From JAQBDA01 sp041301185 (GTDB taxonomy: Bacteria; Chloroflexota; Anaerolineae; Anaerolineales; UBA4823): a stretch of DNA of 13,266 nt. The stretch spans positions 1 through 13,266 of the forward strand of contig JBFYSV010000088.1 in NCBI GenBank assembly GCA_041301185.1, written 5' to 3'. Shown piece by piece: positions 1 to 5,974 of this stretch. A program made the position numbers and the translations under genes. The notes under the pieces are model-generated. The model saw only the letters and a program-made list of their open reading frames with translations. It was not told the origin of the DNA and did no database searches. The first letter of the stretch is position 1; each line of letters begins with the position of its first letter.

Positions 1-284
1 TGCGCCTGGAGGATACCCTGGGCGCTGTTCATGAAGGTCGTGTCCAGATATTAGTGATTCGCGAAGGCTTGCGTTCCCCGGGATGGAGATGCCAGGGGTG
101 CGGTTATCTCACCACCAAAGAGCTGGCAGATTGCCCCTTCTGCCAGGGAGCCTTTACAAAAATCCCCGATGCCGTTGAACTGGCAGTAAGAAGTGTGATG
201 CAATCTGGGGGTGAAGTGGAAGTGATTCACGATGACCAGGGCCTGTACGAGTACGAAAATATCGGGGGCATATTGAGATACTAA
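1..284 (+). CDS. eRF1-like (bacterial aRF1-type) protein, C-terminal part, 5' end outside window
   Basis: The reading frame is open from base 3 to the TAA at 282-284, giving 93 residues, and has no clear start, so it is the tail of a longer gene. The fragment matches domain 3 of the eRF1/aRF1 superfamily. It has an opening AVHEGRVQILVIREGL strand, a zinc-ribbon-like pair C30-x2-C33 and C44-x2-C47 (fragment numbering), then IPDAVELAVRSVMQSGGEVE, and a terminal GGILRY. In archaea and eukaryotes this domain belongs to the release factor. Bacterial relatives are thought to act on ribosomes or peptidyl-tRNA, but their role is not well defined. The GGQ-bearing middle domain would lie upstream and cannot be checked here. 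The gene converges on the Hsp20 gene and ends before a shared terminator. Confidence 0.8.
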   Translation, partial: RLEDTLGAVHEGRVQILVIREGLRSPGWRCQGCGYLTTKELADCPFCQGAFTKIPDAVELAVRSVMQSGGEVEVIHDDQGLYEYENIGGILRY

Positions 285-326
285 GACTGATTCAGCGCGG
301 TAAGCTGATTCTCACCCACAACAAAC

Positions 327-362
327 GAAAATGCCGGCAATGTCTCCACTGCCGGCATTTTT
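327..362. terminator. Bidirectional rho-independent terminator between convergent genes
   Basis: A perfect 12-bp stem is formed by AAAATGCCGGCA (328-339) and TGCCGGCATTTT (350-361), with a 10-base loop. It is followed by T-rich sequence when read on either strand. It sits between the stop of the eRF1-like gene at 284 and the stop of the Hsp20 gene at 380, so it can end both transcripts. Confidence 0.85.
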
Positions 363-379
363 AGTTTATATGCTGATGA

Positions 380-808
380 TCAGGCGACTTGCACTTTGAT
401 CGCCTTGGGGCGATGTGCCTCAGCCTTGGGGACCACCAGGTGAAGCATACCGTTCTTAATCGTAGCTTCAGCTTTGGATGGGTCGAGGCTGGTGGGCAAG
501 GTGATCACGCGGCTGAAACGACCAGCGGGCAGCTCGCAAAGCAAGTATGTCGTATCCTCTTTGCCGGTGGCCTTGAATTCGCCACGCAGGCTGACGGTGT
601 TGTTCAGGATCTCAATGTTCAACTCTTCGGGGTCGAGGCCCGGCACCAGAGCAGAGATCTCATATACATCATCATTTGCCTGGACATCAACAGCTAACAG
701 CATCTCGCGCTCTCCGCTGGCGGGTTCAGCCATATTCTCTTCGATCAGTCGATTCATCGCGTCTCTAAGGGTCGCCATGCGGCGGTATGGGGTAATATAT
801 ACGGTCAT
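380..808 (-). CDS. Small heat-shock protein, Hsp20/alpha-crystallin family
   Basis: This 142-residue protein is an ATP-independent holdase that would bind unfolding proteins in the cytoplasm as an oligomer. The alpha-crystallin domain spans roughly residues 39-127, starting near DVQANDDVYEISALVPGLDPEEL in sense. It carries the family signature A115-T-I-K-N-G-M-L122 (A-x-x-x-N-G-x-L) and a short C-terminal I137-K-V139 motif of the I-x-I/V type used for oligomer contacts. Length is normal for bacterial Hsp20. The ATG at 808 is preceded by AGGAG at 816-820, seven bases away, which fixes the start. The upstream gap to the methyltransferase stop is about 100 bases. No CIRCE-type inverted repeat or convincing sigma-70 promoter was found there, so its heat-shock control is unresolved. 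Confidence 0.92.
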   Translation of the reverse strand: MTVYITPYRRMATLRDAMNRLIEENMAEPASGEREMLLAVDVQANDDVYEISALVPGLDPEELNIEILNNTVSLRGEFKATGKEDTTYLLCELPAGRFSRVITLPTSLDPSKAEATIKNGMLHLVVPKAEAHRPKAIKVQVA

Positions 809-909
809 TTTTGCTCTCCTAATATTTTCTCAACCATGTTCATTGGTTATTCTGCATATATCATAGTGGATGTATATAAGAGGAGCGCATGTAAAGTATA
901 GATATTTTG

Positions 910-1659
910 TTAGAAATGGCTGGCAGTACCCGGCCGGGCAAGCAGGATCAGGTAACTGGCCTCGATTGTGTAGGGAGAGTTGTCGAAATCGCCATACAGG
1001 CAGGTAATTTCCAATCCTGCCGCGTTAAATTCGCCCGTAATTGTTTCGATTGGAGTGATGTAGTGGATGACTTGCTGCGTGGTTCGATGCACCTTGCCAT
1101 CTGGCAGTAGATGATCGTAATACCAGGTGATCGCGACCTGGTGAGGGGAGCGTTTCCAGGCGCTGCTCACCTGGACCGGCTCGCCATCCTGTGGGTGGGG
1201 AAATACCTCTTCAATCTCCGGATCAGATTGGAGCGGCAGGCTTTCTAACAATGCCGGGTTTGGCATGCTGGCAGCAAAAATGCCGGAGGGTTGCAGGTGT
1301 TGGCGCACTCGCCGGAGTGCCTGTGCCCGTTGACTCGGCGAGAGGATGGAATAGGTATTGCAAGGCAGCAGGATCAAGGAAAATTGTGCCGCCAGGTGGT
1401 AGGCACATAGGTCGCCCTGAAAGATATTTACCCTGGGGAGGAGGCTTTCCGGTGTGATATCCTTCAGGAAGGACAACATCTGGGCGTCGCGATCCAGACC
1501 GTAGGTGGGGTAACCTGCCTCAGCCAGCGGCAGGAGCACGCGCCCTGTTCCGCAGCCTAATTCCAGGATGCGAGCTCCATTGTGTTTTGCCAGGTCAAGC
1601 CAAAAATCTTGATCTTCGGGATTGCGGTTGTGGTGGGCATGGTACAGGGTTGGAAACAT
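910..1659 (-). CDS. Class I SAM-dependent methyltransferase
   Basis: The 249-residue protein has a Rossmann-type methyltransferase core. Motif I is ILELGCGTGR at residues 31-40, the acidic residue after strand 2 is in GLDRD (D56), and QGDL near 81-84 fits motif III. An N-terminal LYHAHHNRNPEDQDFWLDLA segment precedes the SAM site, as in many small-molecule methyltransferases. The substrate cannot be told. I chose the ATG at 1659. The frame stays open upstream to 1884, but that stretch is the antisense of tRNA-Pro and encodes the well-known spurious GGLEPPAP-type peptide. No strong ribosome site precedes 1659. A TATAAT box on this strand at 1696-1691 would give a leader of about 25 bases. An alternative ATG at 1692 would add 11 residues and is less likely. 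Confidence 0.85.
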   Translation of the reverse strand: MFPTLYHAHHNRNPEDQDFWLDLAKHNGARILELGCGTGRVLLPLAEAGYPTYGLDRDAQMLSFLKDITPESLLPRVNIFQGDLCAYHLAAQFSLILLPCNTYSILSPSQRAQALRRVRQHLQPSGIFAASMPNPALLESLPLQSDPEIEEVFPHPQDGEPVQVSSAWKRSPHQVAITWYYDHLLPDGKVHRTTQQVIHYITPIETITGEFNAAGLEITCLYGDFDNSPYTIEASYLILLARPGTASHF

Positions 1660-1668
1660 AGCAATCAC

Positions 1669-1698
1669 TTGACGATCCTGCCTACTTCGCATTATACT
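1669..1698 (+). promoter_or_regulatory. Sigma-70-type promoter of tRNA-Pro
   Basis: A -35 box TTGACG (1669-1674) and a -10 box TATACT (1693-1698) are separated by 18 bases. Transcription would begin near 1705, only about three bases before the mature tRNA 5' end at 1708, so the precursor would have almost no 5' leader. The promoter lies between the methyltransferase start and the tRNA. Confidence 0.75.
1691..1696 (-). promoter_or_regulatory. Candidate -10 box for the methyltransferase, overlapping the tRNA promoter
   Basis: Read on the minus strand, bases 1696 to 1691 are TATAAT and overlap four bases of the plus-strand TATACT. No good -35 is present at the expected place, which falls inside the tRNA gene, so this rests on the -10 match and on position alone. 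Confidence 0.35.
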
Positions 1699-1707
1699 CA
1701 TTTCGCT

Positions 1708-1784
1708 CGGGGCGTAGCGCAGTCCGGTAGCGCACCGCGTTTGGGACGCGGGGGCCGGCGGTTCGAGTCCGCCCGCCCCGACCA
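1708..1784 (+). tRNA. tRNA-Pro (anticodon UGG)
   Basis: This is a full 77-base cloverleaf with encoded CCA. The acceptor arms CGGGGCG (1708-1714) and CGCCCCG (1774-1780) pair perfectly. The D stem is GCGC/GCGC (1717-1720 with 1730-1733). The anticodon stem CCGCG/CGCGG encloses the loop TTTGGGA, with anticodon TGG at 1742-1744. The variable loop has five bases, and the T arm is GGCGG-TTCGAGT-CCGCC (1757-1773). The discriminator is A1781 and CCA is at 1782-1784. UGG reads CCN proline codons, depending on wobble modification. A promoter lies directly upstream and a terminator downstream, so it is a single-gene unit. Confidence 0.97.
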
Positions 1785-1794
1785 TCATCTTCCT

Positions 1795-1840
1795 GCGTAT
1801 TGCGTATACCCCTTCGGAATCCGCAGTACGCGTTTTGTTT
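1795..1840 (+). terminator. Rho-independent terminator after tRNA-Pro
   Basis: GCGTATTGCG (1795-1804) pairs with CGCAGTACGC (1822-1831) over 10 bp including one G-T wobble. The 17-base loop contains CTTCGG. The T-rich tail GTTTTGTTT is at 1832-1840. It begins 10 bases after the encoded CCA. Confidence 0.75.
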
Positions 1841-1877
1841 CCTGATAGGGTTGCCTGTTTGACCTGGAGGCGGTTGC

Positions 1878-2189
1878 ATGGCAAAGATCAAATATGATGG
1901 GGTTATTGAGGCTGTACATTATAAACCCAATGGTGAAGTGAGCTGGGTACGGGCTTACCAGCGGCGGGGGCCCACCTTCTCTGACCATGTGCTGGTTGAA
2001 AGAGACGTCTTGATCCAACAGATCAAATCTGGCAAGAATTACATGGTAGGGCAACGCGTTCCTTTGAAAGCCAGCACGTTTGATATCACCTCACCTGTGC
2101 GAGTCATCCAGTCGGGGGGGAAGGATGTTCTGGTCGTAGGACAGAATAAATCTGATGTCGACCGGTTGGATGGTGTGCCAAGCATTTAA
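1878..2189 (+). CDS. Conserved-looking small protein of unknown function
   Basis: The predicted product is 103 residues. The ATG at 1878 has a clear GGAGG at 1866-1870, seven bases away, which supports a real gene. The product has no signal peptide, membrane segment or cysteine pair. It alternates short hydrophobic strands with charged turns (KYDGVIEAVHYKPNGEVSW, then VLVERDVLIQQIKSGKNYMVGQRV), which suggests a compact beta-rich cytoplasmic protein. A final strand pair, VRVIQSGGKDVLVVGQ, ends near residue 90. I recognise no catalytic motif and assign no function. It lies downstream of the tRNA terminator with no obvious promoter of its own, so it may depend on readthrough or on an unrecognised promoter. 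Confidence 0.8.
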   Translation: MAKIKYDGVIEAVHYKPNGEVSWVRAYQRRGPTFSDHVLVERDVLIQQIKSGKNYMVGQRVPLKASTFDITSPVRVIQSGGKDVLVVGQNKSDVDRLDGVPSI

Positions 2190-2236
2190 TGTTGGGTGAG
2201 CCCTCTAGGAAATAACTCCTCGCGATTTTCTTAGGT

Positions 2237-2268
2237 TTGCACTACAGATTCTTATCCTGGCTTATAAT
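2237..2268 (+). promoter_or_regulatory. Promoter placed for leaderless transcription of the phospholipase-like gene
   Basis: The consensus -10 TATAAT is at 2263-2268, exactly six bases before the GTG start at 2275. The best upstream match for a -35 is TTGCAC (2237-2242), but its 20-base spacing is long, so the -35 is doubtful. No Shine-Dalgarno sequence fits before the GTG. A transcript from this -10 would start at or very near the start codon. Confidence 0.6.
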
Positions 2269-2274
2269 TTAGCT

Positions 2275-3111
2275 GTGCCTACGCCTTTTTATCACCTCAG
2301 CGTGGCTATCGATCTACTGGAGCATCCGGCTCTGACAGAGTATGCGCGCCGGCTATTATTGTCTGAGCGTGGAGCTTTCCTGTTCGGCAACACAGCACCA
2401 GATGTTCAAACCATCTCCAGGCAATCCAGGGCTGATACCCATTTCTTTGACCTGCCGCTGAGTAGCAATCCAGTGCCACCCTGGCTATTTGTGAGAGACA
2501 AATACGAGGTTTTAGAAGATACATCCCGCCTGGGCAATGCCCAAGCCGGATTCCTGGCAGGTTATCTTTGTCATCTTCAGGCAGATTGGATATGGGTCCG
2601 GGATATTTTCGTGCCGGTTTTTGGGAAGAAAAGCACCTGGAGCACTTTCCACCAGCGTCTTTATTTGCATAATGTTTTGCGCTCCTACCTGGATTGGGAA
2701 ATCCTGCCTTCTCTGATCGAAGGGAATGGTGTAGGCAAGGAACTGAAATCTGCTGTGATCTCAAACTGGTTGCCGTTTGTGGAAGACAGGCATCTGATTG
2801 ACTGGCGTGATTTTGTGGCGGATCAGCTCTTACCCGGAGCTATGATCAGAACGGTGGAGGTATTTGCTGAGCGCCAGGGCATTTCACCGCAAGAATACTA
2901 TTCGCTTCTTTCCTCGGAAGAGCGCATGGAAAGTGAAGTCTTTGCATACCTCTCGCGCCAGGATCTGGCTAAATACCGGCGATCTGTCCTGGAAAGTAAC
3001 GTCCAGCTCATCAATGCGTACTTGACAGAGAGGCATAGTGGGAGGCGAATGGCGGCAATAGTCCAGGCACGCCCGGCCTCCCATTCAGTCCACGGGTCTT
3101 CTGTATCGTAA
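2275..3111 (+). CDS. Zinc-dependent phospholipase C-like protein
   Basis: The 278-residue protein resembles the bacterial zinc-dependent phospholipase C fold, a helical metal-binding family. Likely ligands are spread as in that family: H7 in MPTPFYHLSV, D43 in FGNTAPDVQ, H56 in ADTHFF, and H100 and D104 in GYLCHLQAD. The MPTPFYHLS opening is usual for this group and supports the GTG start at 2275, although there is no ribosome site. No signal peptide is apparent, unlike secreted clostridial or Bacillus phospholipases, so it is probably cytoplasmic and its true substrate is unknown. The last 25 residues are low in hydrophobics and look disordered. It is the first gene of a four-gene plus-strand run, with the NERD-like gene starting 22 bases after its stop. 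Confidence 0.75.
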   Translation: MPTPFYHLSVAIDLLEHPALTEYARRLLLSERGAFLFGNTAPDVQTISRQSRADTHFFDLPLSSNPVPPWLFVRDKYEVLEDTSRLGNAQAGFLAGYLCHLQADWIWVRDIFVPVFGKKSTWSTFHQRLYLHNVLRSYLDWEILPSLIEGNGVGKELKSAVISNWLPFVEDRHLIDWRDFVADQLLPGAMIRTVEVFAERQGISPQEYYSLLSSEERMESEVFAYLSRQDLAKYRRSVLESNVQLINAYLTERHSGRRMAAIVQARPASHSVHGSSVS

Positions 3112-3133
3112 GTGACCGTCATCAGGTGAGAAG

Positions 3134-3967
3134 ATGAAACTCATTGATTGTTCTGCCGAGTACGCCAAGCGTGGTCAAGGCAAATCGCTAGATGGTATCT
3201 TAGGCTCACTCAAACTGGGGCGCGGTTGGTCACGCGACCCAGAGGCTGAGTCGGTGGTAATTGCTGCTTTTCAAAGGATGGTGGGTAACAAGTTCTTTAT
3301 GCTGCGCAATGTGGCTCTAAAAGGGTTGGATGGATTGATCCCCCTGGTTTTGGTAGGTCCACCTGGTGTATGGATGCTGTATCCCAGCGCGTTGCGCGGA
3401 GTGTATCGCGCCAATGGCGAGACCTGGGAGAAAATCGACGAGCGCCACCAATCTTACAAGGCGGCGAGCGAGAATTTCATTACCAAAGCTTTGCAGATGG
3501 CAGAAGCGCTGCAAGAATACTTTCGCTCGCATGGCGTCCATTATTCGCCGGTTGTGCCTGTACTGATATTTACCAATCCGGGCATTCATGTAGAGACACT
3601 GCGTCCTGTTGTGCGGATCGTGCTGATTGACGCGCTCGACCGATTCATCTCAGGGGTGACCCAGGGCAGGCTGGTCAATGACCAGGAACAGGTTGAGAGT
3701 ATGGTTGACCTGCTGACATCTCCACCGGATGAAAAGGATGGGCAATCGGCCGGCGAGGGGGGAAATACGCTCGCCGCTACCAGCCTCACTGAAGCCGATA
3801 ACCGGGGTGGGAAAGGGCAGGCGAACATTGAACGGATTGATACTGCCTTCTCGCGGGTTGAAAAATTGCCATTCTCCTCCAAACAGTGGGTTGTCTTAAT
3901 CCTGCTCATTTCGATCAATGTACTTGTGTTGCTGGCGTTTGTGATTTACCTGGTTTTATTGAATTGA
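3134..3967 (+). CDS. Membrane-anchored NERD-like protein with altered active site
   Basis: The predicted product is 277 residues. Residues about 35-175 resemble the NERD (nuclease-related) domain: an early acidic helix (DPEAESVVIAAF), then LRNVALKGLDGLIPLVLVG, PPGVW, and W98 after a glycine turn. NERD nucleases usually carry E-x-K right after the G-V-[FW] strand. Here the corresponding residues are M81-L-Y-P-S, so the acidic and lysine residues are absent, while D66 may match the conserved aspartate. Residues about 195-245 form a polar, glycine-rich linker. A single C-terminal membrane helix (about 252-275) would anchor the protein with its main domain in the cytoplasm. The ATG at 3134 has AGGTGAG at 3124-3130. 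Nuclease activity is doubtful; a structural or binding role is more likely. The NERD assignment is by pattern and moderately sure. Confidence 0.6.
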   Translation: MKLIDCSAEYAKRGQGKSLDGILGSLKLGRGWSRDPEAESVVIAAFQRMVGNKFFMLRNVALKGLDGLIPLVLVGPPGVWMLYPSALRGVYRANGETWEKIDERHQSYKAASENFITKALQMAEALQEYFRSHGVHYSPVVPVLIFTNPGIHVETLRPVVRIVLIDALDRFISGVTQGRLVNDQEQVESMVDLLTSPPDEKDGQSAGEGGNTLAATSLTEADNRGGKGQANIERIDTAFSRVEKLPFSSKQWVVLILLISINVLVLLAFVIYLVLLN

Positions 3968-3993
3968 GTCACGGGTTGGGTGGGATTAAACAC

Positions 3994-4737
3994 TTGTCTG
4001 ACGTCTTCCTCTCCATCATTATCCCCGTCTATAACGAAGAACGGCGCCTTCCCGCCACACTCGAGCAGGTCTTTTCGTTCTTACAAGACCAGCCTTATAG
4101 CGCTGAGGTTCTGGTGGTTGAGAATGGAAGCCAGGATAACACCTTAGCAATAGCCACGGAATTTGTCCGTGCCCATGCCCAGCTCCAAGTATTGCAATCT
4201 AAGCGGAAAGGTAAAGGGATTGCCGTGCAGCAGGGCATGCTGGCGGCACGCGGCGAATACCGCTTCATGTGCGACGCGGATTTTTCCATGCCGGTAAGCG
4301 AGATAAACCGGTTCCTGCCGCCAGTGCTGACCGGTGCTGATATTGCTATTGCTTCCAGAGAAGCGCCTGGAGCGGTTCGGTATAACGAGCCTCACTACCG
4401 GCACATGGTGGGGCGAATGTTCAATGGATTGATTCGCCTGATCGCCCTTCCTGGTTTGCACGATACCCAGTGCGGTTTTAAATGTTTTCGGGCAGAAGTA
4501 GCCCGGGAGTTGTTTGGGCAGCAAACAATCAGCGGTTGGTCGTTCGATGTGGAGGTCTTATTCATTGCCCGGCAGAGGGGTTACCGGATTGTGGAGTTAC
4601 CAATTCCCTGGTATTTCAACCCTGAGAGCAAGATCAACGTGTTGCGCGATGCTGCCCGGATGGCGGTAGACCTGTTTGCGATCCGTTTGAACGCCTTACG
4701 GGGTATGTATAATCAGACCCATGCCATCCAGGATTGA
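3994..4737 (+). CDS. Family 2 glycosyltransferase, dolichyl-phosphate glucosyltransferase (ALG5)-like
   Basis: With a TTG start at 3994 the protein has 247 residues. GGTGGG (3979-3984) lies nine bases upstream, and the protein then opens MSDVFLSIIIPVYNEE, as GT-A enzymes of this group do. Motifs are SIIIPVYNEE (7-16), VVENGSQDN (41-49), the metal-binding DAD at 94-96, DTQCGFKCF (157-165) and GWSFDVEVLFIARQRG (181-196). The last two are typical of ALG5-like and related polyprenyl-phosphate sugar transferases. It should move a sugar, perhaps glucose from UDP-glucose, onto a polyprenyl phosphate at the inner membrane face. No membrane helix is obvious. The frame is open upstream to a GTG at 3886, but that start has no ribosome site and would overlap the NERD-like gene by 82 bases. 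It overlaps rnhB by 17 bases. Confidence 0.85.
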   Translation: MSDVFLSIIIPVYNEERRLPATLEQVFSFLQDQPYSAEVLVVENGSQDNTLAIATEFVRAHAQLQVLQSKRKGKGIAVQQGMLAARGEYRFMCDADFSMPVSEINRFLPPVLTGADIAIASREAPGAVRYNEPHYRHMVGRMFNGLIRLIALPGLHDTQCGFKCFRAEVARELFGQQTISGWSFDVEVLFIARQRGYRIVELPIPWYFNPESKINVLRDAARMAVDLFAIRLNALRGMYNQTHAIQD

Positions 4738-5368
4738 TCACTCCCTCCTCCCCGAGTCCCCTGATTTCTCCTTTGAGGCCGTTCTATGGGAGCAAGGCAT
4801 TCAATATATCGCTGGTTTAGACGAAGTAGGCCGGGGGGCTTTAGCCGGACCTGTCGCTGCTGCGGCGGTGGTGCTGCCTGCCGGTGCATCCACAACTGCA
4901 GCATTGATCGGTATCAAAGACTCCAAACAGCTCACGGCTGAGCAGCGCGAAAAATGGTCTGCCAGCATCAGGAATATTGCGGTTGCCTGGGAGGTCGGTT
5001 TAGCCTCCAACGCAGAGATCGATGCAATGGGTATCGTTCCTGCGACCCAGCTCGCCATGCGGCGCGCCATTAACCGCTTAAGGGTCCGCGTCGAATATAT
5101 CCTGATCGATTATGTTCATCTATCTGAAGTCGTTATCCCCCAGGAGTCGCTGGTAAAGGGAGATGAGCGCTCCATCAGCATTGCCAGCGCTTCGATTGTG
5201 GCTAAGGTCGCACGAGATGCCATCTTATGCGACCTCGATTGCCAGTATCCAGGCTACGGCTTTGCCCAGAATAAGGGTTACGGCACCCAGGCTCACCGGA
5301 TTGCCCTGAGTAAACAGGGATTAACGCCTGTCCATCGCCGTTGTTTTCAATTTAAGAGAACGGTTTAG
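4721..5368 (+). CDS. rnhB: Ribonuclease HII
   Basis: RNase HII cleaves RNA in RNA-DNA hybrids and nicks at single ribonucleotides left in DNA, starting ribonucleotide excision repair. The 215-residue protein is of normal length. Catalytic residues are visible: D34 and E35 in GLDEVGRG, D130 in YILIDYVHL, and probably D166 in SIVAKVARD. The GRG at 37-39 is the motif that reads the RNA-DNA junction, and DSKQLT (67-72) is also characteristic. The ATG at 4721 lies inside the end of the glycosyltransferase gene (17-base overlap) and has no clear ribosome site, so coupled translation is likely. The first 25 residues before the core are a little longer than usual. The stop is only 6 bases from the convergent minus-strand gene, and no strong terminator hairpin separates them. 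Confidence 0.95.
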   Translation: MPSRIDHSLLPESPDFSFEAVLWEQGIQYIAGLDEVGRGALAGPVAAAAVVLPAGASTTAALIGIKDSKQLTAEQREKWSASIRNIAVAWEVGLASNAEIDAMGIVPATQLAMRRAINRLRVRVEYILIDYVHLSEVVIPQESLVKGDERSISIASASIVAKVARDAILCDLDCQYPGYGFAQNKGYGTQAHRIALSKQGLTPVHRRCFQFKRTV

Positions 5369-5374
5369 AGGAAA

Positions 5375-5974
5375 TTACCAGTTTCTTTTCCTGGGGCGTT
5401 TGCCAGATGGAGCCTGCATCCGAGCGCTGCGGAATGTGTCAAGCTCGGTGCTGAATTCCATCCAGTCTGGAACCAGGATGACAAAACCGGTGGATTGTGG
5501 GGAGAACATCTGTGGAGCCAAGAAAAATCGAAGCAGCCCGGGTGACATCGGATACGAAGTCAAGTCGACGACGACTGCGGTGCGCCCGTAAAAAGGCTCC
5601 AAAAAGCTGCGCTGCGCCCAGCTTGCTTTGCCAGGCGGGAAAAGCTGCTGAAAACTTGCCGGATGTACGCTGCGGATGCGGCGGTAAGAGATATTCAAAC
5701 GCAAGAATGGCGTTACCAGGCGCAGATGATCGCGTTGTGGTTGGACATATGCTGCCCGGCGGGCGATGTAAGCAAATGCAGTGAATCCCAGGGCTGCTAC
5801 CGAGCCCGCCAGCAACCAGGTCTCGTTCCCCGGGGTGATCAGGGGCGTATCGCTCATCCAAAACCAAAGCCAAATGCCTCCCAGGATGATGCCCAGGATA
5901 AGGGTTGCAACCCATAGCCGGTCCATTGCCCGGCGGTAGAACAACAAGGGGTAGCGCTTCCCAGATTTAGCCAT
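5375..5974 (-). CDS. Two-TM membrane protein with possible bacterial PH-like domain
   Basis: This 199-residue protein starts at the ATG at 5974. AGGAG is four bases upstream, and the start overlaps the end of the upstream kinase gene in an ATGGCTAA arrangement. A longer frame to 6034 is rejected because it lies within the kinase gene and lacks such a site. Two hydrophobic helices are at about 20-40 (LWVATLILGIILGGIWLWFW) and 52-71. The basic N-terminus (KSGKR, YRR) and the RR after helix 2 put both ends in the cytoplasm. Residues from about 80 contain DHLRLVTPFLRLNISYRRI, which resembles the strand pattern of bacterial PH domains; this is a weak similarity. The tail is basic (SGKRPRKRNW). Translational coupling suggests that it works with the soluble kinase, but function is unproven. 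Confidence 0.75.
   Translation of the reverse strand: MAKSGKRYPLLFYRRAMDRLWVATLILGIILGGIWLWFWMSDTPLITPGNETWLLAGSVAALGFTAFAYIARRAAYVQPQRDHLRLVTPFLRLNISYRRIRSVHPASFQQLFPPGKASWAQRSFLEPFYGRTAVVVDLTSYPMSPGLLRFFLAPQMFSPQSTGFVILVPDWMEFSTELDTFRSARMQAPSGKRPRKRNW

Noticed and set aside
832..848. AACCA/TGGTT inverted repeat upstream of the Hsp20 gene as a heat-shock operator
   Set aside because: Only 5 bp with a 7-base spacer; no CIRCE consensus and no promoter beside it.
1660..1884. N-terminal 75-residue extension of the methyltransferase containing a GGLEPPAPASQTRC-type peptide
   Set aside because: It is the antisense of tRNA-Pro and flanks, a well-known annotation artefact; family N-termini fit the ATG at 1659.
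3886..3993. Longer glycosyltransferase starting at GTG 3886
   Set aside because: It has no ribosome site, overlaps the NERD-like gene by 82 bases, and the added residues are the out-of-frame shadow of its membrane helix. TTG at 3994 has GGTGGG upstream and fits the family.
5369..5392. AGGAAA/TTTCCT hairpin between rnhB and the convergent gene as a terminator
   Set aside because: A weak AT-rich 6-bp stem that mostly lies inside the coding end of the two-TM protein, with no T tract after it.
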